NCBI RefSeq assembly: GCF_011043625.1
Contig: NZ_JAAKGT010000012.1
Coordinates: 62,001-126,000 of the forward strand
Source of the DNA: Caulobacter sp. 602-2
GTDB taxonomy: Bacteria; Pseudomonadota; Alphaproteobacteria; Caulobacterales; Caulobacteraceae
Direction of reading: 5' to 3'
Length of the DNA: 64,000 bases
Numbering within the stretch: position 1 is the first letter of the stretch; each line of letters starts with the position of its first letter. Below, piece after piece: positions 6,797 to 15,250 of this stretch. The notes beneath the pieces are model-generated. The model had not been told where the DNA came from, searched no databases, and saw nothing but the letters and a program-made list of their open reading frames with translations. The position numbers and the translations under genes are program-made.

Positions 6797-8365
6797 CTAT
6801 TTAGCGGGGCGCGAGCCGCTTGCCAAGCGTCGTCGTGCGCTTGTGTTGCGACGGGGCGCCGGAGCGGGGCCGGGGGCGTCGGGCGAGGGCGGATCGTCGA
6901 GCTCGCCGGGGTCGTCGAGGGCCGGGTGGTCGAGGAACGGGATCAGGGCCCCGCCGGTCTCGGCCGCGTGCACGAAGGCGGTGGATTCGGCCAGGGTCGA
7001 CTGGGCGTAGGCCGAGGGCAGCTGCGGCAGGTCGCTCATCGTGCGCTCGCGGCGCTCGAAGCGCGGGTGGATCAACTCGCCGGTCTCGGCGTAGCTGGCG
7101 GCCAGGCGCGCCCAGTCCTCGCGGCCGTAGGCGAAGGCCTGGCCCTCGGGGTCGAGATCGCTCCAGTCGGGCTCCTGCGGGGCGGCCACGCCCCGGGCGA
7201 CCCAGGCGCGGGCTTCGTCGGGCTCGCCGCACGCGAAGGCGACGCGGGCCATCAGGCCGGCCAGACGGGCGGTGGGCGCGGCCTCCTCGGGCAGCAGGCG
7301 GGCGGCGGCGCGGGCGGCGACGGCGTCGCCGGCGATCAGGGCGCTCTCAACCTTGAGAAGGCGGCTCTCGCGGGCCTCGGGCTTCAGCTGGGCGAGGGCC
7401 GAAAGGCGGGCGGCGCGGGCCTTGGGCGTCTCGCTGGTCTTCAGGTCGCGATAGGCCAGCCACAGGGCCGGATGCGGCGCGCCCTTCCAGGCGGCCTCGA
7501 TCAGGGTTCCGGCCTTGGCGGCCTTGCCGTCGGCGGCCAGCAGGCGGGCGGCCATGACCACGCCGGGGGCGAAGTCGGGCTTGAGCTTCACCGACTGCAG
7601 GGCGAAGTCGAGGGCCTGGTCGAGCGCCTTGGGATCGTCGCTGTCCTCCAGGTTCGCCGCCGAGGCGGCCAGCAGCGCGGCGCGGGCGCGCTCGGCCACC
7701 AGCGGCGAGACGATCTTGCGTTCCTGGCCGCCTTGGACGAGCTGCAGGGCCGCGGCCCAGTCGCCGGCCTCCAGGCGGGCTTCCAGCAGGGCGCGCCAGG
7801 CCCACAGGGCCGAGCGGGCCAGGCCGTAGGCGGTCTCGGCGTGGCGCAGGGCGAGCTGGCGGTCGCCTTCGGCCAGGGCCAGCTGCATCAGGCCGCGCAG
7901 ACCGGCCAGGCGCATCTCGGGAAAGCCCAGCATGGCGTTCCAGGCCTGGCGCGCGGCGACGGTGTCGCCCGCCGCCTCGGCGGCCTGGGCGGCCAGCACG
8001 CGCACGAGGCCGGGGGCGTCGTCGGTCAGGTCGGCGGCCTTCTGGGCCAGGCGGCGGGCCTCGGAGCCGTCGCCGGCGGCCACGGCGAGAAAGCCGCGCG
8101 ACAGGGCCTCGGTCGCCTGCTTGCGGCGGGCCTCGGCGCGAGCGCGGGCGGCGCGGCGGGGGGCCTCGATGATCCACAGCAGGCCGCGCCACAGGGCGGC
8201 GGCGGCCAGGGCCAGCAGGAGGGTCAGCAGGGCGGCGGCGGCGGCCGTCATCTCGACCCGCCAGCCCAGCCATTCCAGGCTGGCCGCGCCCGGCTCGCCG
8301 GTCAGCGAGACGACGATGACGGCGATGATTGCGATCAGGACGAGGGCGAGGAGGGCGCGGATCAT
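6797..8365 (-). CDS. HemY-like inner-membrane TPR protein
   Basis: 522 residues. Two N-terminal membrane helices (about 4 to 20 and 40 to 65) flank a short loop with LEWLGWRVEM, the hallmark of the HemY N-terminal domain (PF07219). They are followed by an Ala-rich helical solenoid with TPR-like repeats (for example LAVAAGDGSEARRLAQKAADL) and a disordered Pro/Asp-rich tail. HemY-like proteins sit beside hemC/hemD in many proteobacteria. This is not the HemY protoporphyrinogen oxidase, and its molecular role is unclear. Start ATG overlaps the preceding stop as ATGA. It is the last gene of the hemC-hemD-mitofilin-hemY run. Confidence 0.85.
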   Translation of the reverse strand: MIRALLALVLIAIIAVIVVSLTGEPGAASLEWLGWRVEMTAAAAALLTLLLALAAAALWRGLLWIIEAPRRAARARAEARRKQATEALSRGFLAVAAGDGSEARRLAQKAADLTDDAPGLVRVLAAQAAEAAGDTVAARQAWNAMLGFPEMRLAGLRGLMQLALAEGDRQLALRHAETAYGLARSALWAWRALLEARLEAGDWAAALQLVQGGQERKIVSPLVAERARAALLAASAANLEDSDDPKALDQALDFALQSVKLKPDFAPGVVMAARLLAADGKAAKAGTLIEAAWKGAPHPALWLAYRDLKTSETPKARAARLSALAQLKPEARESRLLKVESALIAGDAVAARAAARLLPEEAAPTARLAGLMARVAFACGEPDEARAWVARGVAAPQEPDWSDLDPEGQAFAYGREDWARLAASYAETGELIHPRFERRERTMSDLPQLPSAYAQSTLAESTAFVHAAETGGALIPFLDHPALDDPGELDDPPSPDAPGPAPAPRRNTSARRRLASGSRPAK

Positions 8366-9270
8366 TGCGGAGCCCCGGCCAGCCGGGCGTTGTCCTGGGC
8401 GCGCGAGACCTGCATCAGGCCGGCCAGGGCCTCGTCGCGGACGGCGGCGACCAGGCGGTCGATCTCGGCGCGGCGCTCGGCCTCGGCCCGCCAGGCGGCC
8501 AGCACGGGACGGGCGCCGGGCGGCAGGGCGTCGAGGGCGCGCAGGGCGCCGGTCAGGTCGCCGGCGTCGAGCCGGGCCTGGGCGCGGGCCAGCACGGCGT
8601 CGGGGCCGTTTCCGGCGGTCGAGCCGACCTGGCGGATGGTGACGACGCGCGAGAGGGCGTGCTGCAGCTTGGCCAGGGCGCCGGCGTCGGGGCCGGGCTC
8701 ATGGGCGGCCACCGAGGCGCGGCCGGCCAGGTCGTCGAAGCCGGCGGCCAGGCCCGCGAGCGTGGGCGCGCCCTGGCGAGCCAGGCGCTCCAGCGCGCGC
8801 ACCTCCGACGACGGCGGCAGCACGCGTTCGAGCGCGGCGACGGCGTCGGCGAAGGGCTCCCCGCCTTGGGCCGCCTGGGCCAGGCTGGCGGCGGCCAGGG
8901 CCGCGCCGGCGGCGTCCAGCGTGCGGCGCTGGCCCGATTCGAGCAGGGCGATGCGCGCCTCCAGCCGGTCGACCTCGGCGGAGGGCGAGGGCGCCGGCGG
9001 GGCGGCGACCACCGGGACGTCGGCGGCGGGGGCGGAGAAGCCGGCCGAGACCGGGGCCTGGGCCGTCGGCGGCGCCTGCGGCGACACGTCCTTGCGGGCG
9101 AACCAGGTCGGGCCGAAGCGGGCGATGGCGACGCCTGCGCCGACGCAGGCGATGCACAGCACGATCATCACCCAGAACATCGGGCCCAGCAGGGGCTTCC
9201 TGGCGTAGAGGGCCGGGTCGCTGGGGGCGGCGATTTCGGCGGGGTCGGGGGCGGCGCTCATGGCCTCCAT
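8362..9270 (-). CDS. mitofilin (Mic60)-like inner-membrane protein
   Basis: 302 residues (299 from the alternative ATG at 9261). A cytoplasmic N-tail precedes one membrane helix (about 30 to 52, MFWVMIVLCIACVGAGVAIA). A Pro/Ala-rich linker, a short coiled coil (VDRLEARIALLESGQRRTL) and a helical C-terminal domain with LQHALSRVVTIRQVG follow, resembling the alphaproteobacterial mitofilin domain. In mitochondria this family shapes inner-membrane cristae. A bacterial role in membrane organisation is inferred. Its position between hemD and the HemY-like gene is the conserved alphaproteobacterial order. Confidence 0.8.
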   Translation of the reverse strand: MEAMSAAPDPAEIAAPSDPALYARKPLLGPMFWVMIVLCIACVGAGVAIARFGPTWFARKDVSPQAPPTAQAPVSAGFSAPAADVPVVAAPPAPSPSAEVDRLEARIALLESGQRRTLDAAGAALAAASLAQAAQGGEPFADAVAALERVLPPSSEVRALERLARQGAPTLAGLAAGFDDLAGRASVAAHEPGPDAGALAKLQHALSRVVTIRQVGSTAGNGPDAVLARAQARLDAGDLTGALRALDALPPGARPVLAAWRAEAERRAEIDRLVAAVRDEALAGLMQVSRAQDNARLAGAPQ

Positions 9271-9305
9271 TCGTGCCCCACGCGCGATTTGGGTGCAACT
9301 TCGCC

Positions 9306-10013
9306 TTAAGGCGAGAGCAGGTCGAACAACGCTGTTTCGCGGGGGCGCGGCGCGGCGGCCACAGGCCCAAGGCGTCCGTCGGCGCAAAGCGGGCCCAGCG
9401 GCGCGGCGACGGCGGGCGACAGGCAGAAGGCCTTCAGGCCTGGCGCGGGATGCGCGGTCAGTACGGCGGCGAGCGCCCGGGCGGCCTTGGGCGAGTGCAG
9501 CAGCACGGCGCCAAGATCGTCGAGGACCGCCAGGGTTTCGGCTGCGGGGGCGCGCACGACGCTTTCGTAGACGGCGATCGCCAGGGCCTGGATTTCGGCG
9601 CGGGCCAGCGGCGAGACGAGGTCGCCGGCCGGTTCCGCGGCGGCCGCATGCAGCACCGCGCCCTCGAAGGCTTCCCGTCGAGCCGCGATCAGGGCGGCCA
9701 GGGCGGCCACGTCGCCGTCGGCCGATTCGATGCGCGAGAAGCCGGCCTCGGCCGCCAGGTCGGCGGTGGCCGCGCCGACCGCGAACACCGGCAGGTCGCG
9801 CCGAGCGTTGGCCCGGGCGAAGGCGGCCAGGCCGTTGCGGCTGGTGAAGGCCAGGGCGCCGACGCCGGAAAGGTCGGCCGTCCACGGCAGGTCGCGGACC
9901 TCCAGCAGCGGGTCGATCAGGGGCGAAAAGCCGAGCGCCGAAAGGCGCGCGGCGGTGGCCTCGGCGCCGGGCCGGGCGCGGGTGATCCAGACGCGGGAAG
10001 CGTCCGGGCTCAT
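9306..10013 (-). CDS. hemD: uroporphyrinogen-III synthase
   Basis: 235 residues from ATG 10013, which overlaps the hemC stop as ATGA. It begins VWITRARPGAEATAARLSALG and carries FTSRNGLAAF, VFAVGAATADLAAEAGF and LLHSPKAARAL, the weakly conserved landmarks of HemD. The enzyme cyclises hydroxymethylbilane with D-ring inversion to give uroporphyrinogen III for haem and cobalamin. Length is normal for the family. The stop is embedded in a 14-base palindrome (9301..9314). Coupling with hemC makes the assignment firm despite low family conservation. Confidence 0.9.
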   Translation of the reverse strand: MSPDASRVWITRARPGAEATAARLSALGFSPLIDPLLEVRDLPWTADLSGVGALAFTSRNGLAAFARANARRDLPVFAVGAATADLAAEAGFSRIESADGDVAALAALIAARREAFEGAVLHAAAAEPAGDLVSPLARAEIQALAIAVYESVVRAPAAETLAVLDDLGAVLLHSPKAARALAAVLTAHPAPGLKAFCLSPAVAAPLGPLCADGRLGPVAAAPRPRETALFDLLSP

Positions 10014-10978
10014 TCCGTCGGCGCGATGATGGCGTCGCCGCCCTCGGCCTTGACCGCCGCGCCCAGCGACAGGCCCAAGGCCAGCGCCTGGCCGGCGTCG
10101 TCGTCGCCGGTCAGCACCACCTCGCCCTCGTGGCGGACGCGAATGACGCCGTCGGGGCTGAGGGCCTCGACCAGCAGCGACAGGCGCGATCCGTCGAGGC
10201 GGCCATAGGCGCCGACGGCCGTGCGGCACGAGCCTTCAAGGGCGTAGAGCGCGCCGCGTTCGGCGGCGACGGCGATGGTGGTGGGACGGCAGCGGATCGC
10301 CGCCAGCCAGGGGGCGTCGACGTCCTCGGCCCGGCTCTCGATGGCCAGGGCGCCCTGGCCCGGCGCGGGCGGCGCGGCCAGCGGGTCGAGCCAGCTTTGC
10401 GGGATGTGGCCCATGCCCAGGCGGTTGAGGCCCGACTGGGCCAGCAGGATGGCGTCGGCCTCGCCGCGCTCGAGCTTGGCCAGACGGGTGTCGACATTGC
10501 CGCGCAGCATCACGACGTCGAGGTCGGGGCGCACGTGCAGGGCCTGGGCCTGGCGACGCAAGGAGGCGGTGCCCAGGCGCGCGCCGTGGGGCAGGTCTTC
10601 CAGCCGCTGGGCGACCTTGCTGATGAAGGCGTCGCGGGGGTCTTCGCGTTCAGGCGTCGCGGCCAGGACGAGGCCCGGGGGCAGTTCGGCCGGCATGTCC
10701 TTGAGAGAATGCACCGCGCAATCGATGCGGCCGTCGAGCAGGGCCTCCTCGATCTCCTTGGTGAACAGGCCCTTGCCGCCGATCTCCATCAGCCGGCGGT
10801 CCTGGATGCGGTCGCCGCTGGTGACGATCGGGATCAGCTGGGCGTAAGCCGCGATCTCTTCGGGGCCGGCGTCCAGCGGCGCGCCGAGGGCGTGGGCGAT
10901 CCGCGCCTGCATGTGGCCGGACTGGGCGAGCGAGAGCTTGGAGCCGCGCGCGCCGATGCGGATGGGTTGCCGGGACAC
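10010..10978 (-). CDS. hemC: hydroxymethylbilane synthase (porphobilinogen deaminase)
   Basis: 322 residues from GTG 10978. Longer frames would run into the divergent tsaD gene. Family landmarks are IRIGARGSKLSLAQ at the N-terminus, KGLFTKEIEEALLDGRIDCAVHSLKDMP, LGTASLRRQAQ, LRGNVDTRLAKLERGEADAILLAQSGL and PAPGQGALAIE. Cys251 (EGSCRTAVGA) is the attachment site of the dipyrromethane cofactor. The cytosolic enzyme condenses four porphobilinogen units. It is the first gene of the minus-strand run hemC, hemD, mitofilin, hemY, divergent from tsaD with a shared upstream region of about 70 bases. Confidence 0.95.
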   Translation of the reverse strand: MSRQPIRIGARGSKLSLAQSGHMQARIAHALGAPLDAGPEEIAAYAQLIPIVTSGDRIQDRRLMEIGGKGLFTKEIEEALLDGRIDCAVHSLKDMPAELPPGLVLAATPEREDPRDAFISKVAQRLEDLPHGARLGTASLRRQAQALHVRPDLDVVMLRGNVDTRLAKLERGEADAILLAQSGLNRLGMGHIPQSWLDPLAAPPAPGQGALAIESRAEDVDAPWLAAIRCRPTTIAVAAERGALYALEGSCRTAVGAYGRLDGSRLSLLVEALSPDGVIRVRHEGEVVLTGDDDAGQALALGLSLGAAVKAEGGDAIIAPTE

Positions 10979-11049
10979 GGTCTGGACGTTACCTGCATGC
11001 GAAAGACAAGCCTTCGCTGCTACAGGAGCGGCGGGAACCCCGCAACCGC

Positions 11050-12153
11050 ATGACAACCCTTACGAAGTTTGGCCTTACGATCCTTGGTCTTGAGACCAGC
11101 TGCGACGAGACCGCCGCCTCGGTGGTGCGCCGCAGCCCGGACGGGCGCGTCGAGGTGCTGTCGTCGATCGTCGGCACCCAGTTCGAGCAGCACGCGCCGT
11201 TCGGCGGCGTGGTGCCCGAGATCGCCGCCCGCGCCCATGTCGAGGTCATCGACAGCGTCGCCGCCGAGGCCATGCGCGCGGCCGGGATCGGCTATGACGC
11301 GCTGGACGGCGTGGCGGCCACGGCCGGCCCCGGCCTGGTCGGCGGGGTGATGGTGGGCCTGGCTTTCGGCAAGGCGGTGGCCCTGGCCCGCGACCTGCCG
11401 CTGGTGGCGGTCAACCATCTTGAGGGCCACGCGGTCTCGGCCCGCCTGGGCGCCGAGGTGGCCTATCCCTTCCTGCTGCTGCTGGTTTCGGGCGGGCACT
11501 GCCAGTTGCTGGAAGTCGGCGGCGTGGGCGCCTGCAAGCGCCTGGGCACAACGATCGACGACGCGGCCGGCGAAGCCTTCGACAAGATCGCCAAGAGCCT
11601 TGGTTTGCCCTATCCGGGCGGTCCGGCGCTGGAGAAGCTGGCCAAGACGGGCGATGCTTCGAAGTACGAACTGCCGCGCGCCTTGCTGGGCCGCAAGGAC
11701 TGCGACTTCTCGTTCTCGGGCCTGAAGACGGCCGCCGCCCGCATCGCCGCGACGCTGACGACGGAGCAGGAGCGCGCCGACCTGGCCGCCGCCGTGCAGT
11801 TCGCCATCGCCCGCCAGCTTTCCGAGCGCACCGACCGGGCCATGAAGCTCTATGCGGCCGATCACGAGGCCGGCGAGCGCCGCTTCGTCGTGGCCGGCGG
11901 GGTGGCCGCCAACGGCGCGGTGCGCGCGGCGCTGCTGAAGGTCTGCGAGGACAACGGCTTTTCGTTCGACGCGCCGCCGCTGGCCTACTGCACCGACAAC
12001 GCCGCCATGATCGCCCTGGCCGGGGCCGAGCGCCTGGCGGCGGGCATTTCCGACGATCTGGACGCCGTGGCGCGTCCCCGCTGGCCCCTCGACGAGGCCG
12101 CGGCGTTATCCAATCCGAGCAACAGTTTCGGTCGCAAGGGAGCCAAGGCATGA
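11050..12153 (+). CDS. tsaD: tRNA N6-threonylcarbamoyladenosine synthase catalytic subunit
   Basis: 367 residues. The ASKHA fold starts ILGLETSCDETAASVV. Metal-binding His123 and His127 are in NHLEGHAVSA, with PGLVGGVMVG, LVSGGHCQLL, GTTIDDAAGEAFDKIAK and VVAGGVAANGAVRAAL following. The protein transfers the threonylcarbamoyl group to A37 of ANN-reading tRNAs, together with TsaB and TsaE, which are not in the window. Length is typical. No clear ribosome-binding site precedes ATG 11050, so the start may be a few codons off. It overlaps gpsA by ATGA. Confidence 0.95.
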   Translation: MTTLTKFGLTILGLETSCDETAASVVRRSPDGRVEVLSSIVGTQFEQHAPFGGVVPEIAARAHVEVIDSVAAEAMRAAGIGYDALDGVAATAGPGLVGGVMVGLAFGKAVALARDLPLVAVNHLEGHAVSARLGAEVAYPFLLLLVSGGHCQLLEVGGVGACKRLGTTIDDAAGEAFDKIAKSLGLPYPGGPALEKLAKTGDASKYELPRALLGRKDCDFSFSGLKTAAARIAATLTTEQERADLAAAVQFAIARQLSERTDRAMKLYAADHEAGERRFVVAGGVAANGAVRAALLKVCEDNGFSFDAPPLAYCTDNAAMIALAGAERLAAGISDDLDAVARPRWPLDEAAALSNPSNSFGRKGAKA

Positions 12154-13142
12154 CCTTCACGCACGCGGGCGTCGTCGGCGCCGGGGCCTGGGGCACGGCC
12201 CTGGCCCAGGTCGCGGCCCGGGCCGGTCTCCAGGTGACCCTGCAGGCGCGTGAGCCGGAGGTCGTGGCCTCGATCGCCGACAAGCGCGAGAACACGATGT
12301 TCCTGCCGGGCGTGACGCTGGAGCCGGCGATCACCGCCGTCGCCGACATGGCGGGTCTGGCGTCCTGCGACCTGATCCTGGCCGTGCCGCCGGCCCAGCA
12401 CCTGCGCTCGGCCATGGCGGCCCTCGCCCCGCACCTGAAACCGGGCGTTCCGGTGGTGCTGTGCTCCAAGGGCGTCGAGCAGGGCTCGCTGAAGCTGATG
12501 ACCGAGGTGGCGGCCGAGACCCTGCCGGGCGTGGCCATCGCCGTGCTGTCGGGGCCCAGCTTCGCCGGCGAGGTCGCCCGCGGCCTGCCCGCCGCCGCCA
12601 CCCTGGCCTGCGAGGACGAGGCGCTGGGCAGGCAGATCGTCGAGGCCATCGCCATTCCGACCTTCCGCCCCTACTGGGCCGCCGACGTGATCGGCGCCGA
12701 GGCCGGCGGGGCGGTGAAGAACGTGCTGGCCATCGCCTGCGGCATTTCCGAGGGCAAGGGCCTGGGCCGCAACGCTCACGCCGCCCTGATCACCCGCGGC
12801 TTCGCCGAGCTGACCCGGCTGGCCGTGGCGGCCGGCGGCAAGGCCGAGACCGTGGCCGGCCTGTGCGGCCTGGGCGACCTGGTGCTCACCTGCTCGTCCA
12901 GCCAGTCGCGCAACATGAGCGTCGGCCTGGCGCTCGGCGCGGGTCAGACCCTGGAACAGGCCCTGGCCGGCAAGGTCAGCGTCGCCGAAGGCGTCGCCTC
13001 GGCCCCGGCCGTGCGGGCGCTGGCCCGCAAGCTGAACGTCGAGACCCCGATCTGCGAGGCCGTCGCCGCCATCCTGGCCGGCGAGGTCGACGTCGACAGC
13101 GCCATCCTCGGCCTGCTCTCGCGGCCGCTGAAGGCGGAATGA
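12150..13142 (+). CDS. gpsA: glycerol-3-phosphate dehydrogenase [NAD(P)+]
   Basis: 330 residues. The N-terminal Rossmann fold (VVGAGAWGTALAQVAA) binds NAD(P). The substrate region contains LCSKGVEQGSLKLMTEV, VLSGPSFAGEVARGLP, GGAVKNVLAIACG, GRNAHAALITRG and LCGLGDLVLTCSS, all standard for GpsA. It reduces dihydroxyacetone phosphate to sn-glycerol-3-phosphate, the backbone for phospholipid synthesis. It is translationally coupled to tsaD (ATGA), a frequent alphaproteobacterial arrangement. A palindromic repeat follows the stop. Confidence 0.95.
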   Translation: MTFTHAGVVGAGAWGTALAQVAARAGLQVTLQAREPEVVASIADKRENTMFLPGVTLEPAITAVADMAGLASCDLILAVPPAQHLRSAMAALAPHLKPGVPVVLCSKGVEQGSLKLMTEVAAETLPGVAIAVLSGPSFAGEVARGLPAAATLACEDEALGRQIVEAIAIPTFRPYWAADVIGAEAGGAVKNVLAIACGISEGKGLGRNAHAALITRGFAELTRLAVAAGGKAETVAGLCGLGDLVLTCSSSQSRNMSVGLALGAGQTLEQALAGKVSVAEGVASAPAVRALARKLNVETPICEAVAAILAGEVDVDSAILGLLSRPLKAE

Positions 13143-13145
13143 CCG

Positions 13146-13250
13146 TGCGTCCTTCGAGGCGCGCCTTCGTCGCGCACCTCAGGATGAGGACCATCTTGCA
13201 CTGAAATCCCTCATCCGGAGGCGCCCGCACAGCGGGCCTCGAAGGATGCA
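13146..13250. repeat. dispersed intergenic palindromic repeat (type A)
   Basis: The outer arms (TCCTTCGAGGC and GCCTCGAAGGA) and inner arms (CCTCAGGATGAGG versus CCTCATCCGGAGG) form an imperfect long inverted repeat filling the gap between gpsA and the YciI-like gene. I read it as a REP-like intergenic unit. No second copy of this exact type lies in the window. Confidence 0.6.
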
Positions 13251-13284
13251 GGGCCTTGCCGAAACACCACGAAGGAAACCGCCC

Positions 13285-13566
13285 ATGCCGCTCTACGCCA
13301 TCGTCTGCAAGGACAAGCCCGGCGCGCTCGAAACCCGCCTGGCCGTGCGTCCCAAGCACCTGGAATACCTGGCCCAGTCGACCAACCTGAAGCTGGCCGG
13401 CGCCCTGCTGGACGACGCGGGCAATCCGATCGGCTCGATCCTGGTGGTCGAGGCCGACGATGTGTCGGTGGCCCAGGCCCAGGCCGACAACGACCCCTAT
13501 ACCGCCGCCGGGATCTTCGAGAGCGTCGAGATCAATCCCTGGCGCCTGGCCGTCGGCGCGCTCTAG
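13285..13566 (+). CDS. YciI-like family protein
   Basis: 93 residues from ATG 13285. The sequence is a single YciI-type ferredoxin-like domain: MPLYAIVCKDKPG, LRPKHLEYL-type segment (AVRPKHLEYLAQ), KLAGALLDDAGNPIGSILVVEA and the DNDPYTAAGIFESVEINPW block, where the His and Asp of HLEYL and NDPY are the usual conserved residues. The biochemical activity of these small proteins is largely unknown. In the family they sometimes accompany dioxygenases. It lies 5 bases before the Rieske-protein gene and is probably cotranscribed with it. Confidence 0.88.
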   Translation: MPLYAIVCKDKPGALETRLAVRPKHLEYLAQSTNLKLAGALLDDAGNPIGSILVVEADDVSVAQAQADNDPYTAAGIFESVEINPWRLAVGAL

Positions 13567-13571
13567 GCCCG

Positions 13572-13928
13572 ATGGACGACAATCCCGCCCGCCCTGCGCC
13601 CGGCCAGGCGATCTGCGCCCTGGCCGACATCCCCGAGCCGGGCGCGGCGGGCTTTCGATATCGCGAGGGCGAGGCGATGTTCGCCGGCTTCGTCGTCCGC
13701 AAGGACGGCGGGGTGTTCGGCTATGTCGACAGCTGTCCCCACGCCGGCTGGCCGCTGGCCGGGTTCAATGGCCGGTATCTGACCCGCGAGAACGACCTGA
13801 TCCTGTGCGCCGGCCACGCGGCCCTGTTCCGCATCGCCGACGGCGCCTGCGTGGCGGGTCCGTGCGGCGGCAAGCACCTGACGCCGTGGCCGATCCGTGT
13901 GGAGGCGGGGCAGGTCTTCGCGGCCTGA
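13572..13928 (+). CDS. Rieske [2Fe-2S] domain protein
   Basis: 118 residues. The cluster ligands are clear: C55-P-H57 (DSCPHAGWPL) and C79-A-G-H82 (ILCAGHAALF), a CxH / CxxH Rieske pair. The rest of the chain is just the Rieske fold, so it is a small ferredoxin-like electron carrier or sensor, not an oxygenase subunit. The second box departs slightly from the common C-P-x-H (Ala instead of Pro). It follows the YciI-like gene by 5 bases, which implies an operon and a possible shared redox role. No oxygenase partner is nearby. Confidence 0.88.
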   Translation: MDDNPARPAPGQAICALADIPEPGAAGFRYREGEAMFAGFVVRKDGGVFGYVDSCPHAGWPLAGFNGRYLTRENDLILCAGHAALFRIADGACVAGPCGGKHLTPWPIRVEAGQVFAA

Positions 13929-13985
13929 CCCTTCCTTAACCGATGGTCGGTTAGGGTTCCTCGACCTTGAGAGGAGCGCGCCGCC

Positions 13986-14789
13986 ATGGCCGACGGAACG
14001 ACCCCCGCCCAGACCGGCGCCTTCGACGCCGAACTGACCGACGCCGTCGACGCGCGGGGCGCGGGCGCCAAGCTCCGCTCGCTGGGCAAGATCAATCCGC
14101 GCCTGGCCCCGCAACTGGCCCGCACCATGCTGGGCAAGGCCCGCGACAACGACAGCGCCGGCGCCTTCTCCACCTACTGCGAGGCCAAGGGCTTCGAGTT
14201 CACCTCGGCCTGGGCGGCCAACAACATTCCGTTCGTGGCCCCGCTGCTGCGCGACTTCATGGCCAAGCGCCCGGCCGACGGCCCCAAGGTGCGCTACATG
14301 GAGATCGGCGCCTATGAGGGCCGCAACCTGGCCTTTATGGACTGGATGTTCCCCGACCGCCTCGACGTGACGGTGATCGATCCCTGGTTCGACGAGGGCC
14401 TGAACCCGGAAGAGAAGTACCTGGCCGTCGAGCCGCGCTTCCACCGCAACATGGCCCGCACCACCTTCGGCAAGGTGGCGACCCACAAGGGGTTCTCGAC
14501 CTACGAACTGCCCAAGATGCTGCAGGCCGGCGACAAGTTCGACCTGATCTATGTCGACGGCAGCCACACCGCCCTGGCGGTGATGATCGACCTGTGCTGC
14601 TGCGCCAGCCTGCTGGAGGTGGGCGGCATGATGGTGCTCGACGACTACTGGCACGACATCAGCGAGATCGGCGGCCCGGGCGTGAAGCAGGCGGTGGATC
14701 ACTTCCACGCCGCCTTCGGCCGCTATTTCGAGGTCGCGGCGGTCTATCGCCAGGTGGCCCTGGTCAAGACGGCCGAGATCCCGCGCTAG
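13986..14789 (+). CDS. class I SAM-dependent methyltransferase (Methyltransf_24 type)
   Basis: 267 residues with an AGAGGAG ribosome-binding site. After a helical N-terminal region the SAM-binding motif I is YMEIGAYEGRNLAF, followed by VTVIDPWF (acidic loop), FDLIYVDGSHTALAVMIDL and MMVLDDYWHD, the order seen in Methyltransf_24 proteins. The substrate cannot be read from sequence. Relatives occur in polysaccharide or natural-product loci. A Cys-rich patch (LCCCASLL) follows the VDGSH motif. The next frame starts 4 bases after its stop. Confidence 0.82.
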   Translation: MADGTTPAQTGAFDAELTDAVDARGAGAKLRSLGKINPRLAPQLARTMLGKARDNDSAGAFSTYCEAKGFEFTSAWAANNIPFVAPLLRDFMAKRPADGPKVRYMEIGAYEGRNLAFMDWMFPDRLDVTVIDPWFDEGLNPEEKYLAVEPRFHRNMARTTFGKVATHKGFSTYELPKMLQAGDKFDLIYVDGSHTALAVMIDLCCCASLLEVGGMMVLDDYWHDISEIGGPGVKQAVDHFHAAFGRYFEVAAVYRQVALVKTAEIPR

Positions 14790-14793
14790 CCGC

Positions 14794-15189
14794 TTGAGCC
14801 TGGACGACCTGCACGCTCTGGAAGCCTGCGACGACGCGCGCGAGCGCAACGCCATGGCCCTGCGCCTGGCCGATGCGCGCACGCCGGGCCTGGACGCGGT
14901 GCTGGCCCGCCTGATCCTGCGGCCCGACCTCGCCGGCCAGCGGGGCACGCTGGTCCACGCCCTGGCCATGTACGACTGCGGCCCGCACCTTGGCCTGCTG
15001 GTCGACCTCGCGATCGAGGGCGGCCTCGAGGTCGCGCACGAAGCCTTCTCCGCCCTGAACGGGATCGACCATGTCGACGGCGAGGCGGTGGCCGAAGCCC
15101 TCGCGCGGCTGCAGGCCGCTCGCGCCGCCGGACCGGCCGAGGCCTGGCGGCGGGACCTGCTGACCGACCTGGCCGAGCTCTTCGAGTAG
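14794..15189 (+). CDS. HEAT-like helical repeat protein, function unknown
   Basis: 131 residues, apparently starting at TTG 14794, 4 bases after the methyltransferase stop. The sequence is entirely helical with paired amphipathic helices (LRLADARTPGLDAVLARLILRP, LVHALAMYDCGPHLGLLVDLAIEG), like a short HEAT/armadillo solenoid. No catalytic motif is seen. Operon position suggests it serves or regulates the methyltransferase. The start is uncertain because no ATG is available near the 5' end. Confidence 0.65.
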   Translation: MSLDDLHALEACDDARERNAMALRLADARTPGLDAVLARLILRPDLAGQRGTLVHALAMYDCGPHLGLLVDLAIEGGLEVAHEAFSALNGIDHVDGEAVAEALARLQAARAAGPAEAWRRDLLTDLAELFE

Positions 15190-15250
15190 CCCTCGGCCTC
15201 GCTCAACCGCGCGCGGGCTGATATGGGCTGCGCACGGAGTTTCTGACCAC

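Noticed and set aside
6926..9208. Long plus-strand frame over the HemY-like and mitofilin-like genes
   Set aside because: Its translation is Gly/Arg/Ala-rich without domains, whereas the minus-strand genes have membrane helices and family motifs and overlap by ATGA.
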